A stretch of 64,000 bases of DNA from Leptopterna dolabrata. Its lineage: Eukaryota; Arthropoda; Insecta; Hemiptera; Miridae. The notes below the pieces were generated by a model that ran no database searches, was not told the origin of the DNA, and saw only the letters and a list, made by a program, of their open reading frames with translations. The stretch lies in assembly GCA_954871275.1 (NCBI GenBank), contig OX940986.1, positions 7,923,170 through 7,987,169 on the forward strand. Direction: 5' to 3'. Position 1 is the stretch's first letter. The number at the start of each line of letters is the position of its first letter. A program made the translations under genes and the position numbers. This document shows, one piece after another, positions 1 through 13,262 of the stretch.

Positions 1-1992
1 TGTATTTCGTTTTTTATCATCTACTTACAGGTTCACGCACGCCGTTAAATAATGCGTGGACTATGTTCACCGTACACCTACTTGCCATCCAAATGAGTAG
101 CTCAAATTTTATAAATCTAAACCCAAATCAGGTTAGGTAGTTCACAAATTATTTCACGTAGCCTGGTCGTCTGTGACAGTCGTGATATAAATATACTGAG
201 AATGCGGTAGTTCCCGTTATCGTACCTACATTTTTATCCATCTTCCTGCCAATGAAATTATCACTGCAAGTTTTAAAACATTAGGTACGTCATTCAAGAT
301 TATCCCAAGTTTTTCGTCGTTAAAAGTTTCATTTTTCCGTTTGGTACGCAACATGAGCTAATAGACAACGCCTTTTTAGCCTAGTCGCCGTTTTTCTGAA
401 GCTACTTGACCTTGTGATTAATTGTTGATGCAACTTGTTGCGTGAAGGAAGCAAGGTTGAGTAGTCACCTACGGTGATGTTTAAGGTGATATTTTACAAT
501 TTGTACATCAATCAAGTATTGATTTTTGTCTCAAATAACTACGTAGGTACAATAGGTAGGTACTAGAAATTTTGGCCTACTGAATATCTTGTTTTGTTCA
601 AATATTCGGTGAGACTGCCGATTTCATTATCATAATTATAATTAATCAACACCCATCATCACCCACCTCCACCCATCATCTGGTTATTTTTGCTTTTCTC
701 TTGAATTTTTTTTTTAAATCGCGTTTTATGGACCAGAAATGTCTAAAATTACCCTTAACTACTTGTACTAAATTCCGCAAAAGTTGTATGGGGTAGTGAA
801 TAGCGACAGAAATGGTCTATTTCAATAGCCACAAATATTTTTCTGTAATGGGTCAGAAGTTGAGTTTTTTTTTTAAATGTAAAAGTTGTCCAAAATTGTA
901 ATGAATTCAGTTAAATAACAACTTTAGGGTAGATGGTAATTTGGCACAATAAACGGTTTTGAATTTTTTTAAAATACGTTGGGGGGCAAGATTGTTCAAA
1001 TATTGTTGACAAAACCACGGGAAATATTCTGTAGTTTAAAGCAGGTTGAAAGGTTCATTACTTCGAACATTCGCTCTTATTCTGCAATCCACGAACTGTT
1101 ACTTTTTTGAATATTTGTTGGATGAGTGTCTTGGAAGTTGGGTACGTTCGCGGAACTTGAACGACTGAGTCACTCGGGTCTAAATAAGCAGTTACTTCGA
1201 ATCTGTGAGTCAGATTCGAGGTTGGAAATTATGTAAGTTTTTTTTTACCAGCTTCACATTCAAGAGCAACAGGTTTAGTTGCGGTTTCTACTTCATGAAC
1301 GGTCATCTCTTGAGTTAACAATAAGAATAGCGTTGAATATTTTGAAACTTTCAATAAACACTAAAATGTTTATGGGAGTGAGGTCACAGAGGGGTTTTTA
1401 CGAGATGTACCTACGTAGCTCGTTAAGTTATTGTTGAAATAGTCCAGTAAACGAGCCGATGTGAGGTAAAAATGGTTTGATATTCCCGATTCAAAGCTAG
1501 TTTCGTTCTTCCCGTAAAAAAACTAAATAGATAAACCGAAATCATGTTTCGTATAATTATAATAGTTATGCCTTATGCAGATGGGAAGGTGCAAGTACTG
1601 CAAACTTTAAAATGAATGATTTGTAAATTATTGAAAAGTCCACGTGTATCAGCATTATTTGCTAAATTATTTCGACCCGTTACAAATTGAATTCAACCGT
1701 ATATTTATATTTACACCTGTACTACATATAAAGTAGTATTGAACATAATCAGTCAATACCGCTTGAATTTAAGTAAATTTATTTTAAACAAACAAGTTTA
1801 CAGGTGTAGATCGCTGATTAAAGAAATAAAAGTTGTTGAAGACGGAGTTTTGAGCTGATTGCTGATTGACATGCGTACAGGAATAACGTGTCCGTCTGGT
1901 GGGTCACGAAAAGTGCACGCAGGTTTGTTCGCACTGGCTTTTTCTGACAGTTGGCTGACTCCTAGAAAACCGTAAGAAACCATCCAGGACTA
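1..1992. other. Intergenic DNA, no gene seen
   Basis: AT-rich, stop-dense in all frames. Only a CACCCATCATC-rich patch (650-680) and, from about 1900, the left part of the host repeat interrupted by element A. Confidence 0.6.
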
Positions 1993-3053
1993 TAGAGAGT
2001 TCTTGGGAGATACGGTGATAACAGTACCGCATTGGCTGTTAGGGCGAACAACGTGGATGCTAACCCGTTGCCACGGGTTACGAGAGACAACTGAGCATGA
2101 CGGTCGGTATCTTAAAGTGACGTCAATTCCTTACTGATTGTTGATGTACCGCGAATTCTACCCGGTTCAATCTCAAAAGACAAAAGAGCAACACACAGAC
2201 AAAAGAAACCACTATGGACCAGCTCTGTTAAATCTGAAGTCAGGAGCATGTTAAATTTGAAGAACATCTAATTAGTTATTGCAAAATTAACGTTTTATAA
2301 AGTTGGTTTGCTTCTGCAGCACATATTTGGGTTCTTTTGCAAAACTGCAAGAGCCTACAAAACCAGCTGTAAATGTGTGAAAATAGGATTTAATATGAGG
2401 GAAAGGTAGGTCCAAACTAAAAAAGCTTAAACATTTGAAGCCATTTAATTTTTTAGGTTAAGAAAACAATATAAAATACTACAGGTTAAGAAAACAGGAG
2501 GTACAGAAATGTTTTACAGTACACCAGTACAAAACACGAAAAGCGGGCATAACTTGAGTTTGGATTATCAGAAAAGTTCGTAAAGAAAGTTACTGAATTG
2601 TTTGTTGTTGCTAAGTTTTGTTAAAGCAAGAAAGTTTAATCAGGTCTTCACCCTTACTCTCCAACAAAAATCCAATTCTATGGGTTGTGGTTCAGATAAT
2701 TTTCATGATCTTCTCCATTGATGTGTGTTTCCATAACAACTTCTCTTTCCTCTTGGTTCTCCTGAGCAGAAACGGCTTGACAGGGTATTTGGGTTGCGAA
2801 AACGTTGGTGTAATAGGAAAATTCATCGCGGTCACGGTTTCACCATAGCATGTAGTAGGTACGTACGGTTTTTCAATATGTCAGGTTAGTTTTACACACG
2901 GTCTAGTGGTTACGTTGTACGGGATCGAGAGGCGTTGACGGATGTATGTGACCAAATAGTACGTCAACCATTTGGAGCATGCACAGAACACTTTTCTGAG
3001 ACATACGGTACGGATGACGCATCTGAGCAATGGTATCGCCTAGGAACTCTCTA
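1993..3053 (+). mobile_element. TA-flanked MITE-like element, copy A
   Basis: Starts TAGAGAGTTCTTGGGAGATA and ends CCTAGGAACTCTCTA, forming short terminal inverted repeats. It aligns along most of its length with copy B, directly next to it. The pair sits inside an older repeat whose uninterrupted version is at 7290-7745. Confidence 0.65.
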
Positions 3054-4062
3054 GTGGAGAGTTCCTTGGAGATACGGTGATATCAATACCGCATCCGCTG
3101 TTAGAGCGAACAACGTGGATGCTAACCCGTTGCCATGGGTTTCGAGAACTGAGCAGATAGTCGGTATCTTAAAGAGACGTCAATTTTTTACTGATTGTTG
3201 AAGTACCGCGAATTCTACCCCCTTCCATCTCAGAAGACAAAGAAACCTCTATGCACCAGCTCTGTTAAGTCTGAAGTCAAGAGCATGTTAAATTTGAAGA
3301 ACGTCAGATTAGTTACTGCAAAATTAAAGTTGTGTAAAGTTGGTTTGCTCCTGCAGTAGGTATTTGGCTTCTTTTTCAAATGGTATGAATGTGTTTGACA
3401 CTGCAAAACCAGCTATAAATTTGTGAAACTAGGTTTTATTATGAGGGAAAAGTAGGTTAGGTCTAAAATAAAAGAGCATTTGAAACCATTTAATTTTTTA
3501 GGTTAAGCAAACAATGTACAGTACTACAAGTTAAGAAACCAGGAGGTACAGAAATTTTTTACAGTACACCAGTACAAAACACGAAAAATAGGCTTAACTT
3601 GAGTTAGGATCATCAGAAAAGTTCGTGAAGGAAGTTACTGAATTGTTTGCTGTTGCTAAATTTGGTTAAAGCAAGAAAGTTTAATCAATTCTTCGTGGGT
3701 TCTGGTTCAGATCATTTTCACGATCTTCTCCAATGATGTGTGTTTTCATAACAGCTTCTCTTTCCTCTTGATTCTCCTGAGCAGAAACGGCTTGACAGGG
3801 TATTTGGGTTGTGAAATCGTTGGTGTAATAGGAAAGTTCATCGCGATCACGTTTTCACCATAGCACGTAGTAGGTACCTAAGGTTTTTCAACATGTAAGG
3901 TTACTTTTACGCACGGTCTACTCGTTAACATCGTGAGGCGGTGACGATGTGTGTGGCCAAATACGGCCAGATACGTCAGCCATTTGGCGCATGCGCAGAA
4001 CACTTTTCTGAGACATACGGATGACGCATCTGAGCAGCGGTATATCTCCTAGGATCCCTCTA
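3052..4062 (+). mobile_element. TA-flanked MITE-like element, copy B
   Basis: About 1 kb, direct repeat of 1993-3053. Landmarks are shared, such as GAACAACGTGGATGCTAACC (3110 region) and CACCAGTACAAAACACGAAA. It ends TCCTAGGATCCCTCTAA. Neither copy has coding capacity. Confidence 0.65.
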
Positions 4063-4439
4063 ATACCATCTTGATGAGCGTTTGAGAAGGGTTTGAGTTT
4101 GATAATGGTTGCGAATTGAGAAGGCAGTGCAGGTCCGTTCTTGTCCAACCTGTCTTCCGTGTACAGGAATGGACGATCAGAAAACTGGCTTAGGATGTTC
4201 AGGAAAACACTGCAAACAGCTGATAATGGATACTATACATTCAGAAGAGTCCGAGAATCACTGCAAACAGCCCTGTAGGTAAACTTCCGTCATTCAGAAA
4301 GGATATTAGTGCTCTTTTAATATGCGTGTGTACAATTTTTAAAAAAATCAGTTTCCACCTGACTGTTTTTCATTTTGATAGGTTTAAATACATTTGTAGA
4401 AGGGTTAAATAAACTAGTATATGGTTTAAATACATTCTT

Positions 4440-4730
4440 AAATGATTAAATTCAGTTTTTAAAGAGTTGCAGTGAATTAGCAATTGCTATATAACGCTAT
4501 TTTTATATAGCGTTATAAGTGGTGGTTTTTAAATGAGGGTGATTACAAGTAAAATTGAGGCAAACAGTGACGTATCAGGTCTGTTGACATGTGATTGGTT
4601 GTTGGTTGGTTCTGAAATTGTCTGCTCCAAAGCTGATTGTCAGAAAGAAGCTCATTCAGACTATCAGCTTTGGAGCACACAATTTCAGACCCTAAAATCT
4701 GCGTTGAAGGTAGTTGGCTGAAAACAGTAA
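4440..4730 (-). repeat. Interspersed repeat (also at 19300, 55850 and 61250)
   Basis: Inverted relative to 61370-61450: TGACGTATCAGGTCTGTTGACAT here against TGTCAACAGACCTGATACGT there. It contains a hairpin at 4611-4689 with 25-bp arms (TCTGAAATTGTCTGCTCCAA and its complement) absent from the other copies. Confidence 0.5.
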
Positions 4731-5782
4731 GTGATGGAATGTGCTCAGTTGCGATTCACGTTCCTTAACTATTAGTGAATCACTCCCCAATGTTGTATTT
4801 CATTCCCAACCCATAGTCTAGTGAGAACGGTATTCAGGAATAAATAAGCGGTTTGCCAGAACTCAGAAAATTATTGAAAATCGGAAATCCAGAATCGTAA
4901 GCAGCTAAGCTCAGATGGGGTTTCAGCCTTGTATCGAGATTACGTTGGAATCAATTGATGAGCGAAGGACCTGAAGTCGAGTACGTTGATTATAATATCG
5001 GCAGTCGTCGATAATGTGTCGAAATGCCATTATCTTATCTTTGTGGCTTGTGCCGGGGATTGTTTGAGCATCTCTTGTGACGTGCCAATCAAAAATTCCA
5101 TATGTTGGGTTCCCCAGGGTCGGGGTTCAGGGGGGGGGTTGGGATTCTCGGGTTACTGAAATCACGTTTATGTTTTTATGGCGTTGACGTGACTCTTGGG
5201 TTTAGCCACGAGTTGGATTTCTCCCTGGATCGGCGGATTTGAGTGTGAATAAGTAGGGCTGTGTTAGTTTTATTAAAAGAGTCTCCGTCACTTACAGGAA
5301 AACCCCACTTCAAGTTACACTGCCTGACTCCTACAGACCACGCCCCCTCTCGGAACCTCTGTGTACCTAATGATATCACGGAGTGCTATTTTCCTATCCT
5401 TTCAACATAGATACAGATGGCCATGTGCCTATAAGAAACAGAACTTCAGTCAATACTGTCGTACTCCACTGAGTCAGGGACAGTGCTGGAGGCCATTGAG
5501 AGTAACTGTCAGCCTATATTAGGTCTGAGTATTGGCGCCTATGCTTTCAAAGTTGTTGAAGCCTTCGAGTGTAGATTAGCTGGAGAGCTGTTACAGTTTC
5601 TAGTTGGTTGTATAATAACGTTGATTGTATCGTATGATAAGATGCAACTGTGTGTGTGTGTGTGCAGAACTCTGCCTTGTCGTGTTCTAGATATACGGTT
5701 CACGTATTGGGGACACTGCAACCTTGGTCAGCTGAGGTTGGCATTTTACCTTGTTCACCTAAAGCGACCATACTTCTTAGGA
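4731..5782. other. Intergenic DNA, no gene seen
   Basis: A 109-codon frame at 5483-5812 has a TGTG microsatellite in it and no domain pattern. A G-rich run is at 5129-5140. Confidence 0.5.
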
Positions 5783-6458
5783 AGCCATTTTGGTTTATTA
5801 TTCTGTGAATAATACACCTGTGTACTCGCTCAGCAAACAAATTTTGACCCCCCCCCCCCCCAATTTTTTTCTTTTACTCTTTAAGATGCGTGGATTCCAA
5901 ATAAACCAAAATGCAGTGGCCGTACGCCGCATCATCCATATCTACCTTCGTTTTCGGTCTAAACAATTCGTTCTTTCGCCCATAGGCCCCATCCGGGCCC
6001 TAGCTGTGTCCCGAAACTTTGCAGTCCAAACGGAATATACCCAGGGGTGTTACGGGTGAAAAATGGTAGTAAAAATAGGGGTTTTTGGTATTTTAGTAAC
6101 ATGAGCTTGTGAGGTATCGTTTACCGTGGTTTTTAGGGCGAGGAGACTGAATATGAAGTCGATTTTCACCAAAGATTGGAAAACTGAGGTTCTAACGAAG
6201 TTTCGGCTACCAAAAACATTTTTTATTAGCCAAAAACCTGGGAAATAGTCTGAAATCACCATTAATTTGTATAGTAACTATAGAAGTAGGATCAACACAA
6301 TTAAATGGCACTATCAATTGTCAGAGATAATTTATCAAATATAGGAGTGTACCTAATTCATGTTTTGAGGGGCCAAAATAGGTGGAAACCATCAAAATAT
6401 ATTTAAGTTATTTCACATGAAAGAAACAGTAAATGAACAGGTATATCCAGTAGAATAA
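5783..6458 (+). repeat. Truncated copy of the foldback repeat
   Basis: Begins TTTTGGTTTATTATTCTGTG, found inverted at 10410-10434. It continues through the TTTAGTAACATGAGCTTGTG segment shared with 10466-10480 and ends against element C at 6459. A poly-C run interrupts it at about 5847-5860. Confidence 0.55.
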
Positions 6459-7141
6459 TAGAGAGTTCCTAAGAGATAAGTTCATTAGGGAACGGCCATA
6501 TCTTTTGGCCACATCTAAGGCGAGCTAACTTTGGATGCTAACCAATAAGTCCGGTTTGACAGAAGTGGTGGGGGTAGGAGTGAATTAAAAAGTAACGTCA
6601 CTTAACTTGGCACAACGCGAAATCCATTCAGCTTCAGCTGCCTTTCTTTCCTGGTCGTTCCGTTTCCATTTCATTTTTAGTTTATTCTATTTTATTTCAA
6701 GTTCATCATGGAAGAGCTTGAAAATCTTTTTCGCCTCTACCTCAACGGACAAGGACTGTTGTCGGATGACGATATTATAAGTGCTTTTGAGGTGTATTTT
6801 GAACATCAAAATCACTTTTTTATCCTAAGTTGATATCGCAACACTAGCAAATTCTTTGAAAGACGCTTGGAGTAACTTTGAAAGACGCTGGCGATGGCGA
6901 GGACCGACGACACATGACGCGTTAAAAAAAACGACAAAACGCGGCAAAAAGCTGTGCACTGTTACCCCTGAGTAAGGTTAAAGACGATTCCTAAAGTTTG
7001 TGCCCTGGGAGATAACGTGCCTTATGTATAAGGCCGAATAAGTCGAACTTAAGGAAATAAGTTTGAACTTGGGCGACGCGCATGCGCAGTTGAGATAAAT
7101 CCGAACACATCTTCCCGACTTTAGTCTTTAGGAACTCTCTA
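6459..7141 (+). mobile_element. TA-flanked element, copy C with a different interior
   Basis: Ends TAGAGAGTTCCTAAGAGATA and TTTAGGAACTCTCTA as in copies A and B, but the interior differs. From 6709 it can encode MEELENLFRLYLNGQGLLSD and about 20 more residues, possibly the start of a lost transposase. I do not recognise that peptide. Confidence 0.5.
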
Positions 7142-7289
7142 ATAAACCTGGACTTGATAAATAATAAACGAGGACTTCACAGCAGTTTAGCTTTAGAGTC
7201 GCCTGGTAACTATGAGTGCCACCACCGTCCATGTGGTACTTACGTTAATACTTCAGTTAATGGTCGTTCGGAAAGTAAGTTTCCCACTT

Positions 7290-7745
7290 CAATAAAAATA
7301 GAAAACTGTACGTTTGCTCTGGCGTTTTCTGACAGTTAGCTGACTCCTAGAAAACCGAAGAAACCATCCATCATCCAATACCATGTTGATAAGCGTTTGT
7401 CAAGGGCTTGATGAAATGGTTGGTGTTGCGGACTGAACAATATTTAAAAAGGTTAAATAAAATCGGGAGCTGGGAGACAAACTAAAATAGAAGATGAACT
7501 GAACTGACTTTTTCATTTTATTAACCTGCCGGTAACCTACCCGGAGGTTGCAACTTGGAAGGAGTAGGTATCCACAACATTTGGGAATCGTGAAGGCAGG
7601 GCATGACCAGTTCTCCTCGGACTGGAATGGATGATCAGAAAACTGGCATTGGATAGTCAGGAAAACATTGCCAACAGCTGGTCATGGATACTGCTGTCTG
7701 AAAAGAGTCTGAGAATCACTGCAAACGGCCCAACGCCTTCCTGAT
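7290..7745 (+). repeat. Host repeat with empty insertion site (pair of 1798-1992 plus 4063-4320)
   Basis: The stretch TTCTGACAGTTAGCTGACTC through GAAACCATCC and on to AATACCATGTTGATAAGCG is continuous here. Its other copy is split by elements A and B (left part 1920-1992, right part 4063-4320). This shows the order of insertion. Confidence 0.6.
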
Positions 7746-9431
7746 GGTCAGATAGCCGTCCGAGGGTCACTGGGAACAAACCTATAGTCGCCAGTCTTGT
7801 AATACTGTGTATTTTGTGCAGGCATTTTTAAAAAAATTTTGTATAAGCGAGGGTCCGCCTTCCTTAGGTAGGTGGTGACTTTGGCGGTGAGTTGCTCGTC
7901 CGTCAAGGCTCCTTCTGAAATCGAAAACACTCAACAACCTGTGCTCTCCGCAGACTTACAGAAAACGACCGTTGCTATGAAGAGTGGTAAAATCGCTCGA
8001 ACCGCTGTATATCTTCTTTTACAACGCGACTCGTATATTATTTTTTGAAAACCCTATCTTCTATTTTTATTAAAATAGGACAACTTACTTTCCGAACGAT
8101 CCTCGTACGGTACGAGAGCCTTCATACGAGATTGAAAACCTTTAGCTTACCTGCATAAGTTAATTGTTAGGTTATCCAAAAAATTTGTTTTAGAAATATT
8201 TGTGAAATTTGGATTGACACCGCTTCCTAGTCTTCCTAGAGGCGAAAAACAGAGGTGTTGGGTAATAATCTTGGTAGTTATAACCGTTGTAGGGAGTTGA
8301 ATAGTTCATTTCGCATTCAACCTTAACCTTATCGATCCTGGGGGCGTAGCGAGGTGATCTTATTGACTGTCTTGTCATGTTTGGCATCAATCGAACAGTG
8401 GAAAAATAAGGATGCAGTTTAAATAGTAGGGACCTACAATTAATAGGCTGAGGTTATTTTAATCATCCCAGTATCTACTCGTTACAGATACAGATTTAAG
8501 CACTGCTTTTTTTTAAATCCGCGCTGTTTTTACATCCGTCGCGTAAACAATAATTTATTTTTGGCAACATGTCAAATGTGGTGTTTCCTATCAAGTACCT
8601 GCTTTAATATCAATATCCGAAAATTTAGTGGCAAAATCCGTTCTCAACGCTGTTTTTCAATAATTTGTGTGCGTTCGGGAGCCGAAAAAAGAAGCTCGTA
8701 ACAGTTGTAAACCGATTAGACACTCGTTCATCCAAATCCTCGAGCTAGTCGCTTAATCCCTCTGCCTAATCCATGCATGGCGAGCGAAAGAACAAATAAT
8801 TACGATACTCAATGCTTAAGGCAGGTCATGTATTAAACACGATAAGTAGTGTGCGCAAGTGTGGTGCAACTTATTTATTTAATTTAAACGCAGTGTGTAC
8901 ATGTCGAGATAGTTGGCAGGGCAGTCGGACGAAAAGCCCCAGCCGAAATGGGGGTTGCTTTAACTTATTGAGCTTACTTCAACTCGAAAATCTTCAAATT
9001 TTACTCTGTTTCTTTATAATGAACGCCCCAGTGATCCTGAATCATTGCATCATACTGTAGGTATGCCAGTTCAGCTAATTATCTGGGGATGAACCTGGAT
9101 GCGAAGCTGAAGTGGAAAAACATAAACCATCCAATTTTGAGGGATGGTAAAAAAAAAAAAAAATTAACTCGATTCTAAAGGTTAATTGTTGAAAATAATA
9201 AACCAAAAACAGTGAAGAAGAAAACGGAGCTGTCTGTCAGTTACCGTCAGTATTACACCGGTTGTTAGTATTCCTTAAGTATCCTAATTTTGGCAAATCC
9301 AGCGGGCAGGGTGCCCGCGAGACACTCTGATCTACTTTGTTAGAACCTCATTTTTCCACTCTGATCAAAATCGACTTCATATTCGGTCAAAACTGGTAAA
9401 AGATACATTACAAGCTCATGTTACTAAAACC
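7746..9431. other. Intergenic DNA with one SINE fragment
   Basis: No convincing exon. It contains the SINE tail at 8904-8960 and an A-run near 9150. Confidence 0.5.
8904..8960 (+). repeat. 3' fragment of the 5S-derived SINE
   Basis: Shares GGCAGGGCAGTCGGACGAAA and the following AAGCCCCAGCC with 22285-22320. The 5S-like head is not attached here. Confidence 0.5.
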
Positions 9432-10876
9432 AAAACTCTGCAAAGTCCTTGTCACATGGGTTTATTATTCTACTGGACATACCTGCAGAAATGTTGGTTG
9501 TTCATTTATTATTTTTTTCATATGCAATAATTGAAATAGATATTTTTGATGGTTTCCACCAATTTTGGCCCCCAAAAGCACGAATTACGCTCCTATTTTT
9601 TTTTTTTTTTTTTTTTTTACAAATTATCTTTGATCATAGGTAGTGCCATTTAACTCTCTTGATTCTCACCCATTGGTACTAATGTTAGTGTTAAAAATTT
9701 ATGGCGATTTCGGACCCAGGTTTTTGACCCATAAAAAATGAATTTTGGGAGCTGAACCTTCGTTACAACCAACTTCATCATAAAATCAACTTCATATTCG
9801 GTCTTCTCGCCCTAAAAAAAAAAAGGAAAATGATACCTTAGACGCTCATGTTCACTAAACCCTTGAAAAGAACCTCGAAAACCTCTATTTTTACACCCAT
9901 TTTTCCCCCATAACACCCCTGGGTGTATTCCGATCGGGCTGCCGAGCATCGGAGCACAACTAGGACCCAAATGTGTTCCAGAATGGACACAAACTGTGAG
10001 GAAGAGCGACGATTTTAGACCAAAATTTAACGTAAATTTCAGGCCGAAACTTCGTTAGAACATCCATTTTCCACTCTTTGGTCAAAATCGACTTCATATT
10101 CGCTCTCCTCGCCCTAAAAAACATGGAAAACGATACCTCACAAGCTCATGTTACTAAAAAACAAAAAAACTTATTTTTTCACAAATTTTTCACTCATATA
10201 TCCCTGGGTATATTCCGATCGGGCTGCAAAGTTTCGGGACACAACTAGGGCCCAAATGGAGCATGTGTGCGAAAGAGCGAATTGTTTAGACAGAAAATGA
10301 AGTAGATATGGATGATACGGCGGACGCGGGTTGCGTTTTTGGAATCTAAGCACCTTGAAACGGAAAAGAAAAACTTACTGTTATAAAAAGAGCGAATATA
10401 TAGGTGTATTATTCACAGAATAATAAACCAAAATATGTTTTTTCGATGTTTCGTTTGAGGTTTTAGTGAACATGAGCTTGTGAGGTATCGTTTTCCATGT
10501 TTTTTAAGGCGGGAAGACCGAATATGTTGTTGATATTCCCGCCAAAGAGTAAGGAATTGAGGTTGTAACGCAGCTCCCAAAATTAATTTTTTTATGAGTC
10601 AAAAACCTGGGAAGTTGTCTGAAATCACCATAAATTTGTATAACACGAAGTAGTATTAATAGGTGAATCAGGACAGTTAAATGGCACTATCAATTAACAA
10701 AGATAATTTGTCAAAAATAGGAGCATAATTCGTGTTTTTGGGGGCCAAAATTGGTGGAAACTCAAATAGCTATTTCGATTATTGCACGTGAACGAAAGAA
10801 TAAATAAATGAACAGCCAACATTTCTGTATGTGTGTCCAATAGAATATTAAAAACATGTGACAAGGACTTTGCAGC
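9432..10876 (+). mobile_element. Foldback-type element with about 400-bp inverted arms
   Basis: The outer ends CTGCAAAGTCCTTGTCACAT and ATGTGACAAGGACTTTGCAG are perfect complements. The arms (about 9432-9850 and 10470-10876) stay alignable, including TTTGGCCCCCAAAAGCACGA against its inverse near 10735. A poly-T run (9597-9618) differs between the arms. The centre repeats segments such as TCATATTCGGTC. No transposase is present. Confidence 0.65.
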
Positions 10877-11791
10877 GTTTTTAATAATACAGACATATAT
10901 TAAAAGTCCTCTTATCTTGTTATTTGCATACGTATATTAGGTACCCATGTGGTGTCCCGAACCCTGTAACTGAAAAATACAGTAAGTTCTAAAAATTCTA
11001 GTTTACGGACATTTCAAGGATTACGTAGGTGTACAAGTGCACATCGCATATATTAACCGTTTACTATTTACTACGTTACGTGTACGACAAAACAAAACCC
11101 TGTGGTTTGCCAAGCTTGTGTCACGCCCAACAATCGGCCCAACTCCGCGACAGTTTTCATCCAGTTATCGACGTTCCTGATTTATCAACACGAGAAAATA
11201 TACGTTTCAACTGGTGGGAAAAGACGGGAATAACCTCAAGGACGATCGACTGACTGCTTTGACACCCCGAGTTCCGATGAGCGACAAAAAGGTTCAATAA
11301 CTGGTCAGTCAAGTACCGCGAAAGAAGCAAAAATTAAACCACAGCCCCAAAAAGTCCCTTTAAGGTTCCTTTACACCAAAAAGTTGAAAACTTCTATTGC
11401 AGTTTCACGGTTTTGCGCTCAGCAGTACTTAAAATCATCGCACATCCACTAGAATACTGTCGTAACTTGTTTTTTTTTTTTTTGTTTTTTTTTTCAATAG
11501 CCCTGAACGACACGAAAAATATAACGTGCAAATGGCGGGACCTGAAATGAAATTACTAACCAAATCCCTGACTGGGCCAAGTAATCCATGGATTACTTTT
11601 AGGTCCAGCCCGTCTTGTGCTTCCCAGAGAACATCCACTCTTTTGAATCCATGGGCCAAGCACCTTTCTAATATTATTCCATCATTTCAGCGAATTTTCC
11701 TGCAAAATAACCCCAAAATGTCCAACAAGACTTGATTTTTCCATAAAAACGCCAATGAGTAGATGGAAACGTCGACAAATTTGCTTACGTG
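10877..11791. other. Intergenic DNA, no gene seen
   Basis: Contains a T-run (11470-11493). ORFs at 11029, 11435 and 11526 are short and show no domain pattern. Confidence 0.45.
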
Positions 11792-12935
11792 CAGCATGGC
11801 TGTAAGAGCGAATTTTCAAAGAAATATTCGTGCTATTGTGTAGAAACCATACCGCTTTTCATAAAATAATATAATTTTTTCGTGATTTTAGCAGTTTTAC
11901 AGATTTTTGACCCTTACGAAGTCAAATTTGACCTGCTCTTTGTTGAGAAATATTTTTATCATCGAAATAGTCCCTCCGTTGTGAATCAATATCCCACCCA
12001 ACGTCAGGTGAACTAATATTGATTTTAGCCCTTAACACCCATTTTTGACCCCTAAAAATCCAATTTTGCCCCCTATTCTGTATGAAAAACTACTAAAATG
12101 GTATTTTTCCGGCATTACTCACCCTTCCATACCACTTTTAGTGATGTTATGTCAATTGTTCGCAATTTTAGCCGTTTTTACCAATTTTTTACCCCCCTGG
12201 AATTTTTGAAAATTGCTAGTCTTCGAACTCATCTTTTTGTTTGGCAGTATGATCGTTTTGGCGAAATTTGGAATATTCGTCATGTACCTAAGGACAGATA
12301 TCGTCTGGAGTGACACATAAATAAATATATAGTCTAGGTATATACATTTTAGTTAAAATGTAGGGATTAATTCAGGATGCTCAAACGAAAAATAATATAA
12401 TTTTTTCGTGATTTTAGCAATTTTACCGATTTTTGACTCTTAGGAAGTCAAATTCTCGACCTGCTGTTTGTTGAGAAATATTTTTATCACCGAAATAGCC
12501 CCTCCGTTGTGAATCAACATCCCGCCCTCCCCCGTCTGGTGAATTAATATTGATTTGAGCCCTTGATACCAATTTTTGACTCCTAAAAATCCAAATTTGC
12601 CCCCCTACTGTATGAAAAACTACTAAAATGGTATTTTTTCCGTCATTACTCACCCTTCCATACCACTTTTAGTGATGTTATGTCAATTGTTCGCAATTTT
12701 AGCCGTTTTTACCAATTTTTGACCCCCTTGGAATTTTTGAAAATTGCTAGTCTTCGAACTCACCCTTTTGTTTGGCAGCGTGATCGTTTTGGCGAAATTT
12801 GGAATATTCGTCATGTACTACCTACCTAAGGGCAGATAACGTCTGGAGTGACACATAAATAAATATAGGTATATGTATAGGTATATACATTTTTGTTAAA
12901 ATCTAGGGATTAATTCAGGATGCTCAAACGGATTT
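11792..12935 (+). repeat. Tandem pair of a high-copy repeat (about 525-bp period)
   Basis: Copy 1 (about 11864-12388) and copy 2 (12389-12935) share AATAATATAATTTTTTCGTG, CGTCTGGAGTGACACATAAA and CAGGATGCTCAAACG. The same family occurs at 16200-16540, 25000-25600 (inverted), 46320-46620, 47540-47620 and 58500-58640. One end motif is CAGCATGGCTGTAAGAGCGA. ORFs through it are incidental. Confidence 0.6.
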
Positions 12936-13262
12936 GCCTATAAAAAAATTCAAAATTCATGTGATAATTTTGGACCCATTGCAGTAGCGTAATTTTCTTT
13001 GAAAATTTGCTAAAAAATGGGCGGTTCAATATTTCGCGGCTTCAATAATAATTTTATAATTTCTCCAAATAAATGTTATTATCAAACAAAAACAAGTCAC
13101 GTGGGCGAGACAAGATGGATGTTGAACACCGTTCGTACCAAGCAATTCCGTCATGGTTTCAATTGTGCCGTAAATAACTCGCGAAGGTCGCACGAATAGT
13201 TGTAAACCGACAGTGTAAAATTAGGTACGATCATCTTCATTCCTGATCTCTGGGCTCGAAAC

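Noticed and set aside
5483..5812. 109-codon plus-strand ORF
   Set aside because: Crosses a TG microsatellite and the edge of a foldback repeat; no recognisable feature.
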